From assembly GCA_023078685.1 (NCBI GenBank), contig JALGAS010000013.1:377001-441000 (forward strand): a stretch of 64,000 nucleotides of DNA, in the 5' to 3' direction. Position 1 is the stretch's first letter. Every line of letters begins with the position of its first letter. The position numbers were made by a program, and so were the translations under genes. This DNA is from Neopestalotiopsis rosae. Lineage: Eukaryota; Ascomycota; Sordariomycetes; Amphisphaeriales; Sporocadaceae. The notes beneath the pieces were generated by a model. The model was not told the DNA's origin. It searched no databases and was given only the letters and a program-made list of their open reading frames with translations. Shown piece after piece: positions 55,677-64,000 of this stretch.

Positions 55677-56399
55677 GAGGAGGTGGATGAAATGATGTCA
55701 ATTGTCAATCTAGGCTAAAAATCTGAGGATGGTAACGGAGTGACAGAGACACGAGCAGTGGTTGAGCAATAAGGCTACAAAACTGACAATATGAACATGG
55801 TGGATCTAGAAATATACAAGCCAAACCAAGTCGTCAGCTGTGGAGCAATCCCAGAGCGCCTACTATAGGCCGGGAAGCCAAGTCGGCCAATGCAGCACAA
55901 GCTTTGCCTGATCGGGCCAAAATCTGAGTCCAAAGCCAGGCGCATTGCGTAGCGCCCCACAAGAGTGAGCTGAATTATATACTCGATTGGGCTTACCGCG
56001 ATTGTCACGGTCGATCCAGCTTCGAAGTTAGAACGAGTAGGCCCATTTGCCAAACCTCAAGATACAGCGTAGCTCGACACTCATTCTTGTGGTAGACACT
56101 AGCTTAGTTGCTCAATTCACCGCGACACGAGCATAGTTCAAGTTATAACGGCCGTATCTCTAGGTTCGGCCTTGTTCCCTGGCTCAATCCGGCTCTCTTG
56201 CCTGCATCCATCAACATCGTAATCTGAACGATATCTTCACGACCTCACAGCTTCAAAACAGTAAGATATGCACTGGGTTGCAACCCAAGTTTTTCTCTAC
56301 TCATTTTGCCATGCTGAACAATCATTCTTGCAATATCAAATAGACCGAGTGGGCAACAAATTTCCGTGCTGCACAATGACATGTATACTTCTCACCCCA
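55677..56399. other. Intergenic
   Basis: No gene supported. Confidence 0.4.
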
Positions 56400-57564
56400 T
56401 CAGCGGGTCTTACGGTGCTCGGGCGAATGCGATGTTTCTGGTTTTGTTAGTCATGCTAGACAAGCAACAGTAAAACGCAAATGGAAAAAGCATACCGTAG
56501 TCAATGTGCACAAACGCTCGCCCAACACTTTCGACCGTCTCAAGCTTGTCTTGCAGCTCCTGCGCGACATCATGAGCCTCGCGAAGGCTACGCTCAGGCG
56601 CCATGACAATGTCCACCTGGACGTACAATTCTTCTCCCCAGTGATACGCATGGACGGTATCAACCTGTAGAATCAAATCGGAATGTCGGAGTGTGAGAAA
56701 CACAATCTCTTGCACAAGGCTAGGCGATGCTCCCACGCCACAGAGCTCGAGAAACTCGGACCGAATTGAGCCGATCCAAGTGACGATGATAACGCAAGCA
56801 ATGAGCATGGCGCCAGCCGGGTCAACCCACCACTTGAGCTTCGCGCCCGCGGCAGAGGTGAAAATGGCGAAGCCATACTCGAAGCAGTCGTTGCGATTGT
56901 CCTCCCACAGCATCTGCAGCTGGCTGCTGTGCTTGCGGAAGATGAAGCAGTAGGTGGCGAGGAAGAGTTTAATGCCGAAACCGCACGCGGCGGCGACGAT
57001 GGCGGGGATCTCCAGCTTGCCGAGCTCGTGGCTGTCGCCGGCGAGGGCGCGGATCGATTCAACGACCAGGACCAACGAAACAGCCATCAGGGCAAAGGCA
57101 AAGCAGATGTTGCCGGCGTTGCAGAGACGGCTGGCGCCTGCAGGCCAACGGGTTGTGTCGTTCAGCTGCTTGGACTTTTTGTGCAGATAGTTGAGACCGA
57201 TATTGCTGATGGCCTCGCAGCAGCTCTCTGCCATTGTGACGAAGAGTGATAGGGATTGAGTTGTGGCGGCTGCATATATTTGCAGCCCAGCGACGAGAAT
57301 GGTGCCATAGATGGAAGCGTAAACAGCAGCTTTGATGTGGAAGCCTAAGGTCTCTGGTTCGCTGTCTAATAAACGTGCTGCTGTTGGATCCTCGGCCACT
57401 TGAATCAGACGATTGATATGTTCATTTTGCGTCGAATGGTAATCGTTTGTGCGGCGGACCTTTCGATGGAATCGATTGCTCAAGAATGAAGTATGGGACG
57501 GGGTGACGAGGGACTTGCGCAGCCGCTCAAGCTCAATGTCGCTTGCAAAAGGAAGTGTCGCCAT
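56400..57564 (-). CDS. Cation diffusion facilitator (CDF) metal transporter
   Basis: Two exons, 56496-57564 and 56400-56437. The 58-nt intron (GTATGC donor, GACTAAC branch, CCAG acceptor) swaps a spurious tail for the family ending VHIDYETSHSPEHRKTR. The start at 57564 (MATLPFASDIEL) is preferred over an ATG 18 nt upstream. The protein is 368 residues. The cytosolic N-terminus contains NRFHRKVRRTNDYHSTQNEHIN. Six membrane helices follow, with the variant metal-site segments FVTMAESCCEAISN and WEDNRNDCFEYGFA, then a cytosolic ferredoxin-like domain (VDTVHAYHWGEELYVQVDIVM). The arrangement matches the fungal Mn/Fe-type CDF branch in vacuole or mitochondria. It is probably unrelated to the cluster on its right in this orientation. 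Confidence 0.9.
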
Positions 57565-58747
57565 TTTGACTGCTAATTGCAATATTGAAGAAAAGCTTGT
57601 AGTGCTGGGGCCAAGACGCCGAGCTTTTATAATGGGATTGTAATTTTGCCATCAGCTTAAGCTTTCAGGATTATGAACCCGGTCTGGTGTGGATGACGGT
57701 GATGTGCCGCTGCGGACTGATCGATGCCATGGGTCCAGGGATTACAGACTGGGGCTTTTCAAGACTAAGAGGTAGGCAATAGACTAATGGCGTGGAGATT
57801 GAACAATTGACACTCTGCATTGTAATGAGCTAGGCATGGTTGCAGGCCGAAGTCTTTGCTCCGTGTCAAGTATTGTGTCTAGATTCTACTGTATAACAGG
57901 GCCGAGAGGGCTTCTTGGCTATGGGGCAAATCGGTTTACCGGCCAAAAATTGTACGCGCCCAAGCCACCTCCTGCCACCCATATGTGGGGATTTGCCCCA
58001 TGCAAATCTAGAATTCATCCATCTTACTTACATAAGCGGCGGCCCGGAAGCCGTGTCTATACTACGTACATACGTACATATGGCAAGTGGGACAACGGAG
58101 ACCCGATTACACATCAGCGACTCCAATTGGGAGAGGAGGCATTTCATGGATGTCGCATGGGACGGCCAAAAACAGCAACCTCTGAAGCGGCATGGGTAGT
58201 CTTTTTGCGCTGGAGGGAACACGCGCGCACATCAATTTCGCGGCCGGCGACCTTGCTGCGTCTGATTTCAAAAGCATGCATAAATCGATCAATTTTCACA
58301 GCCCACAAGATATTGAGAGATTTGACCCTATACGAGTATCTGTTTGCAGTGGTTACATGACGAGAATACAAATCGATAACATTTGTTTTCAGCCAAGCTG
58401 CTGTGCAATAATATGTACGCATACTGTGTCTCTGTTGTGTATTAAAGGCGCCTTCCGACCTGAAAACAAATTTTGTTCAGTCCTCAAGAAGGGCATCTGT
58501 TGGAAGATCTGTGGATAGGCACGCAGCAATAGTCTCGCCTGAGCTAGTACGAGGGGGGAGATTCAATTCAATACCACCACAAAAATGTCCGAGTCGGTCC
58601 TATCAGGCTGCGACAGACATGTGCTAAAAAGCTATTTGATAGAGGGTATTATCTAGATTAGCCACAGTCGCTGAGTTCAGAATGCCAATCCCTGTGGTCC
58701 GTCGGGGGGATTATTGGCTCCTGGTATATAAAAGAAAATCTGGGTAG
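57565..58747. other. Intergenic, 1.2 kb
   Basis: Overlapping open frames at 57836-58520 lack start context, introns or motifs. No gene supported. Base composition drops towards the transposon on the right. Confidence 0.4.
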
Positions 58748-59405
58748 CAGGGACTTAAATATACCAACTCAACTCAACCAGGGCCCCTTATTAAATTAAG
58801 TTGGTTTTACGTAAGCAAATTGCTAATTAAATTAATTAACCGGATTTTAATATTAAGTTAAGTTAAGTTAAATTAATATAGGTTAATATATAATGCGCGC
58901 GTAGCGCACGAATTTTTTGCTAGATTTATTATAATTTTACCGATACCCCGATATTTATCCGGATATTATAGATTTTTTCCGGAGCTTTAAAAATTCCGAA
59001 CGGCCTTTACGATCGAATTCCGGGGGGAAAAAGGTCCGAAATAATACCTACCTTAAATTAACCAATATTAATTTAATATTAATTAATAGCACGCCTTAAT
59101 CAAATTAATTAATTAATTAGAACCGTTTAATTAAATTAAGTTAGTTAATATAATTGTCATGGTAGACTATGGTTCTTATACTGGTCATCACCGGGCCGAC
59201 TGTTCATCCGGCCGTACGTAGATAGATATCACTTCTGCAGCTGAGGACTTGTTCATCCTTTTGTTCCCCAGCTTACAATTAATACGAATGCATGCCCATT
59301 GGGTGCAGCCCACCAGCCAAGTCTACCGGGTACGTGACAATAATTTCTATCGTTATTAAATTGAATTAAGTTAAGTTAATATTAATTAAGTTGATTAAGT
59401 CCCTG
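58748..59405. mobile_element. hAT-like MITE
   Basis: A 658-bp, very AT-rich segment with 11-bp perfect terminal inverted repeats CAGGGACTTAA (58748-58758 and its inverse at 59395-59405). It is flanked by 8-bp near-identical direct repeats CTGGGTAG (58740-58747) and CTGGGTGG (59406-59413). TIRs starting CAGGG and 8-bp target copies are features of hAT elements. It has no coding capacity. The inside is full of TTAAT/TTAAGT words, perhaps from C-to-T mutation or from an A/T-rich ancestor. Confidence 0.82.
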
Positions 59406-59468
59406 CTGGGTGGACGTATAAAATTATAGAGACTTTTCCAAAAAGAAAATGGGCAAAAGTAAGCATTT

Positions 59469-59980
59469 TGTTACGAACATGCACCCTTGCAGAAGGACAA
59501 ACAACTGTGTTGGCGCTTAAGAAGGTATGCTGCGGGGCAGTGACCACGGCCCTGGCCAAAAGACCCAGCCACCCCCGCCAGCTGTCAACAAGTGTTGACA
59601 GGATCATGGCCTTGGCAATGATCCATTGGCATGGATCACAAGGATCATTGTGATCCATAAGATCCAAGAACAAAGGGGATCATACTTGTTGGTATGATCC
59701 AAGCAAACATCAGTGAGGGAATGAATGGATATATTAGGGAGGGATTTCCTACGGTTACATAGACAGTCATTACCTCAGTGATCAATCTAAGCATCTATCT
59801 TACCCATAGGTGAAGCATTCAATACGCTTTGACGACTACACTTGTGAATCATTTCAGGACCACCATCTTCAGTTACTCATTGCTCAGTTCAGTATCTTGG
59901 CTAGCGTTCCCTGTTAGCATAAACCCCCAACACCTCTTATACTCAGGTTTATTCTAGAAACCCGTAGTATAGTCGTTACA
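59469..59980 (+). mobile_element. Solo LTR with perfect target-site duplication
   Basis: 512 bp starting TGTTACGAAC and ending GTCGTTACA, flanked on both sides by CATTT (59464-59468 and 59981-59985). TG...CA ends, near-inverse terminal bases and a 5-bp duplication mark an LTR left after recombination between the two ends of a retrotransposon. A shorter diverged copy lies in reverse at 30017-30335. No internal gag/pol sequence is in the window, so Copia and Gypsy cannot be told apart. Confidence 0.93.
59582..59700. repeat. Four consecutive perfect hairpins within the LTR
   Basis: Stems: CTGTCAAC/GTTGACAG (59582-59601, loop 4), TGATCCAT/ATGGATCA (59619-59638, loop 4), GGATCA/TGATCC (59642-59656, loop 3), GGATCATAC/GTATGATCC (59677-59700, loop 6). 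All stems are perfect, and three share the GATC-centred word. Confidence 0.9.
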
Positions 59981-60489
59981 CATTTGTGTTATATTCTCCG
60001 ACCCCTGTCTAGCACGCAACAAGCCTTTTGAGACGGGATGTAATGCACACAGCGGCTGCAGCGCAGCCCATCTGTTGCGTACACTTCTTGTCGCTGATTA
60101 TACTCGGGCAGTGCTTTATTAATCGACGGGATTAGTGCCCATTCGCCTAGGGAGATCGCCTATAAGCGTCTGGGTTACCACTTGTCATTGGATGTACGAC
60201 ACTTGGACTTTGCCAGGGTCTTTGAAAATCTTCTAAAAAATTACAGCGACGGAAGACGGAGTCCGATTAGTCATGCTCATTTCGGGACCAAGTCAAATTC
60301 TGTAACGTCATTCGTGGAGTGTATGGTCTAGGACTCCACCTGCATGCCTAGTGTGAGGTCATCGGATATCCCGCACGAGCGCTGTAAGATGGGCCCCATA
60401 AATTTCGTTTCCGAAGTTTCTCTCTCATGTATCCCCATCTCCACCCTTGGTTTCCGTCTCCGATTATGTCAAATCGCTGAAGCAGAGCA
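59981..60489. other. Intergenic, promoter of the right-hand regulator
   Basis: No gene seen. Confidence 0.4.
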
Positions 60490-62595
60490 ATGCCTCCCCG
60501 GCGCGCCTGCGACGTTTGCTACAAGCGGAAGGTAGGTACCCCTATCCTAGAATTAATTCGGGAGGCCTTAGCTGACGTGTAGCTCGTCAGATTCAATGCT
60601 TGAAAAAAACACCAGAAGATCCCTGCGACTGGTGTAGCAGCCAAGATTTGGCATGCACCTTTGACAGAGTCATTCAAAGGGATCCGAATAAGAGGTAAGG
60701 AATTGCCACAGTTACACCTGCTCTGCTCAGCCACGTCCGGGGGATCGATGCCTGACAAACGGCCTCAGAACTACAACCGATCTTGTGCATGCCTTGTCTC
60801 TACGGGTAGAAGAGCTCGAAGAGGCTCTGCAGTCTGCACGATTCGCAGGTACAACTTTTGGCGGCTCACCATGGTCCGGTGGTTCATTTCCGGGGGCATC
60901 GAGTCACGGTCCTCGTTCTACAGCATCCCCATCCACGGCTCCAGGTCAACAGCCAACTAGCAGCATTGTGGCGCACGTGGATTCCGCATCAGGTCCAACA
61001 GCTCGGACCGAGCCTATCTACACATTATCACGCTGTCAGCTTGGCAGCAACTGGTATTTCAAAGGAATCGGGATTTTTAGTGTGCGCGGGCGGCAGTGGA
61101 TCTCGGAAGGTGCAGGGCAGCGTTGTTTCTTGGAAAACTTTGACGTCTTTGCCAATTCAACGGAACTCGCTCCGCGCCCTGTTTCTACCATATCACTGGA
61201 ACAATCGAGAGAACTGCCCCCCGAGTCTACATGTCGATACTTCTTTGAAGCTTTCCTCGAGTCCAAGAGTTCCATCATCTTTCCGATACTTGCAAGGGGA
61301 CTCTTCGAGGAAACAATTGCCAGAGCCTACGATGCCAAGGCGAGTGATCTTGGACGCCATGCATCGGCCAAGGCTTGTATCTGGGCTATGATTGCTCTCG
61401 TATCACCCACTACAGAGACTCAGCAATCTGCTTCCGTGATCAAATCAGAAGAATGCGTAGATGAAGTCAGGCGCCTGCTGGTTATCAACAACAGCACTGC
61501 GAATCTGGACAGCCTGCAGGCCAATCTGCTACTGGTAAGCAAAGCAAAGCCCATCAAGGTCGAATCCTAGCTCACGGAAATCAGTGGTCGTATCAAAAGA
61601 CGAGAGGACAATGCCGAGAGGCTGCAATTACCTTTCTATCAGCAAGCCGTATGGTGTGTGATCTGGGCGGCCATTTCCTACCATCGCGGCCGGTGATCGT
61701 TCCCCAACATATTCCCACATTTGACGAACAAACAAGGCTGCACATCCGAAGACTGTTCTGGCTATGCTACTGTTTTGACAAAGATGTCTCGCTTGGTACC
61801 AACAGCCCTCCACTCCTCACCTCTGAGTACTGTGATGTGAGCGGATCTGGAGAAGTCAGCCATCAGACGCCGTGGTACAATGCAGCGCGAGATATCGACC
61901 TCGCAAAAATAAAGGAGAACGCCAGCCGCTTGCTATGCTCGCCGCATGCTTTTCGATATACGGAGGGAGAACTCTTGGCGCATGTGCGACAATTGGATGA
62001 TCAACTTGAGGAGTGGCGGGTATCGATAGACCCATGCCGTCGTCCCCGGTTGTCCATCCCATCAGACTCGTCCTTCACTATACCATCAAACATGGGCGTC
62101 GGGGAACGCACGCACATGATTAACCTGCAGCTTGACTACCTCTTCACCATGATTAATATCCACACGATGGTTCGAAAATGTGGTGACTTGGAGAAGAACC
62201 TGCCTGATGATCTGCACAGCGTAGTGCATTCGAGCGCTGATCTGTCGATAGAGGCCAGCCGTTCCATTTTCCGCTTCTTGCATACCGTAGTAGACTTCTG
62301 GAAAGAAGACGCGGTCTGGGTTGTGTCCCACTATGCGCCAATGGCCGCCATGCCACTTTTCGTCAACATACTCATACACCCTGTCGGCCAGCCAGCGGAC
62401 AGCGATTTGCTGATCTTGTCATCTATAGGTGACATTACGCGTAACATTCCAACGGCAAGGCTGTCCAAGGACACCATTGAGCAAATCCAAGGGATCGGCG
62501 AATTCGTTATGGAACTTGTCCGACTTGGCCATAGTGCAGCTTGGAAGGCCAAGAAGGGAGAAAGGGAATATGATCTTGACATTATCCATCCATAG
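60490..62595 (+). CDS. Zn2Cys6 transcription factor
   Basis: Four exons: 60490-60531, 60591-60694, 60769-61534, 61585-62595; all joins are in phase and give about 640 residues. The first intron splits the zinc cluster. Joined, it reads MPPRRACDVCYKRKIQC, then PCDWCSSQDLACTFDRV, with six cysteines. A short coiled helix follows (TDLVHALSLRVEELEEALQS), then the fungal-specific transcription factor domain: STCRYFFEAFLESKSSIIFP, ASAKACIWAMIALVSP, SRMVCDLGGHFLPS, RRLFWLCYCFDKDVSLGTNS. The tail is QIQGIGEFVMELVRLGHSAA. It stands alone between a transposon-rich stretch and a HET gene, so its targets cannot be guessed. The start is fixed by the cluster beginning at codon 7. Confidence 0.88.
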
Positions 62596-63232
62596 ATATG
62601 AGGTGTAAAGGTCGGGGCATTCACATTTCTCAAGGCTTTACAGAAATCCCAACCCAAGATCTGCACGGTGCATTGCAAGTCATGAAGCACTTGTAAGTTC
62701 AGTCCGTCAATTGAAACTTGATGTGATAACCGTCTTGCTATGTCCAGAAGTGTTTTTTTCTTTTTGCTTTTCTTTTCCTCCGGCCTAGGGGAGGGGGTCT
62801 GTTTATTCGCAGCGTCCGCCGACCAAAATGCCTATAACACGGCAAGAAATTTTTATGTGAGTGGTCTGCATCGCTAGGTGCCATGAAAATGACATTATGA
62901 ACAGCCTGCAAGATCCTTTCAATCTACACGAGATGGGTGTAATCTTCACAGGAAATGCGCTGAAGAGCGGACTGTTGAGAGCAGCCGGGGCATTGTTATG
63001 CCGACGCACCACCATGATTGGACGTAGGTACATGGGTACTTATGCAACACACATGTATGTAGATGATTGGGGCAGCTCCGCATTTCCAGCCTTGGCTGCT
63101 TGATTTTCTAGATCACAAAGAACTTCTGTTCTTCTCAAGCACATACTAGCTCAGTGTTATTCTGCCGATGGCTTATTCTCATCATACATCTGCGAGCAGC
63201 CAGATATAGTCGATTTGTCTCACTCAACGAAG
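62596..63232. other. Intergenic, promoter of the HET gene
   Basis: Contains a T-rich tract (62752-62772) and a G-run (62788-62799); no gene supported. Confidence 0.4.
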
Positions 63233-64000
63233 ATGCGGCTATTGCACCTGGGTACAAATGACGAGTTGTTGATTGACAGCGACGAGGAGCCTTCGAGTCC
63301 GTATGCCATACTTTCACATACCTGGAGTACCGAGGAGAAAGACGAGGTACTATTAGAGGACGTTGTAGAGAAGAGAGGGAAAGACAAGTCTGGCTACGAA
63401 AAGATCTTGTTTTGTGGTCAGCAAGCCAAGCGGGACGGCTTGACGTACTTTTGGGTGGATACATGTTGTATCGACAAGAAAAGCTCGGCAGAACTCAGCC
63501 AGGCGATTAACTCCATGTTTTCCTGGTATCGGGAGGCCACCAAATGTTATGTGTACTTGTCAGATGTTTCTGTTAGCGACAAACTGCACGCAACAGGAGA
63601 TTCAACGTGGAGGCAGGCTTTCACGGAAAGCAGATGGTTCACCAGGGGTTGGACGTTGCAAGAATTACTAGCCCCTCATGATGTGTCTTTTTATTCCAAA
63701 GAAGGTATTCTTCTTGGCGACAAAGGGTCATTAAAAGGGTTACTGCAGGAAATCACCGGCATCGCACCCAGGGCTATTTGCGGAGGTGAAATGCTTGCTT
63801 TTCCGGTCGAAGAGCGCCTCTCGTGGATGGAAAATAGGCGAACGAAGAAGCCCGAGGACGAAGTTTACTCAATGTTGGGTATATTTGATGTTTCTATGCC
63901 GCCCCTATACGGTGAGCGCAGGGACAAAGCTCTTGCTCGGCTTCGCCGTGCAATAGAAGATCGAGAGGTAAGGAAGTCTTACGTTTCATCGCTACTCCAT
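63233..64000 (+). CDS. HET-domain (heterokaryon incompatibility) protein, 5' part
   Basis: Open from the ATG at 63233 to the window edge. It starts MRLLHLGTNDELLI and shows the HET motifs in order: SPYAILSHTWS, LTYFWVDTCCIDKKSSAELS, AINSMFSWYREATKCYVYLSD, SRWFTRGWTLQELLAP, KPEDEVYSMLGIFDVSMPPL and YGERRDKALARLRRAIE. HET domains sense or trigger cell death after fusion of genetically unlike hyphae. Many such genes go on to a NACHT or ankyrin/WD40 part, and the short N-terminus here fits that NLR-like type. A GTAAGG donor at 63968, right after the last conserved block, probably starts an intron, so the codons after it may not be coding. The 3' end is outside the window. Confidence 0.88.
   Translation, partial: MRLLHLGTNDELLIDSDEEPSSPYAILSHTWSTEEKDEVLLEDVVEKRGKDKSGYEKILFCGQQAKRDGLTYFWVDTCCIDKKSSAELSQAINSMFSWYREATKCYVYLSDVSVSDKLHATGDSTWRQAFTESRWFTRGWTLQELLAPHDVSFYSKEGILLGDKGSLKGLLQEITGIAPRAICGGEMLAFPVEERLSWMENRRTKKPEDEVYSMLGIFDVSMPPLYGERRDKALARLRRAIEDREVRKSYVSSLLH

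Noticed and set aside
57836..58360. 174-codon open frame right of the CDF gene
   Set aside because: No motif, poor start context, overlapped by open frames in every phase.
59469..59980. Full-length LTR retrotransposon
   Set aside because: No primer site, gag or pol sequence between or next to LTR copies; the perfect flanking 5-mers show a solo LTR.

Overview
The window is nuclear DNA of a filamentous ascomycete (Pezizomycotina, probably Sordariomycetes or a close class). Genes carry short introns (about 50-160 nt) with GTRNGN donors, CTAAC/CTGAC-like branch sites and YAG acceptors. The content is typical of such fungi: Zn2Cys6 regulators, a HET-domain gene, several P450s, a GT15 mannosyltransferase, an AA11-type oxygenase, a pogo/Fot1-type transposon and an isolated LTR. 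No tRNA, rRNA, CRISPR or prokaryotic-style operon was seen. The species cannot be named from this sequence.

Layout. 0-16.5 kb: the end of a Thr-rich secreted protein; a fused diaminopropionate-lyase-like/M20 peptidase gene; a secreted intradiol dioxygenase; PEX10 (minus); a broken CorA-like gene; then housekeeping genes (ERD1/EXS, GT15 mannosyltransferase, DAP1-like haem protein). 17-27 kb: a stilbene-type carotenoid oxygenase, a regulator with two types of zinc finger, a P450 and a vanillyl-alcohol-oxidase-type flavoenzyme, which together suit oxidation of plant phenolics. 29-37 kb: a small GPI-type surface protein, an AA11-like oxygenase, a membrane GT2 synthase and a NodB deacetylase, a polysaccharide-making and modifying group. 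38-56 kb: an APC amino-acid/amine permease, a copper amine oxidase, a P450, a second deacetylase-family hydrolase, an isopenicillin-N-acyltransferase-like Ntn enzyme, a Zn2Cys6 regulator, a GMC oxidoreductase and a Rid-family protein. These resemble a pathway for a nitrogen-containing small molecule with no PKS or NRPS. 56-64 kb: a CDF metal transporter, an AT-rich transposon-laden stretch, another Zn2Cys6 regulator and a HET gene cut by the window edge.

Most striking points. A complete pogo-type element with perfect 44-bp terminal repeats sits inside the first intron of the amine oxidase gene, a few bases after the branch site, leaving the flanking exons intact. A hAT-like MITE with 8-bp duplications lies 63 bp from a solo LTR with a perfect 5-bp duplication. 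That LTR contains four consecutive perfect hairpins, and the second LTR copy at 30 kb lacks them. Gene models below were joined by eye from splice signals and reading-frame continuity; family calls rest on recognised motifs, not on searches.
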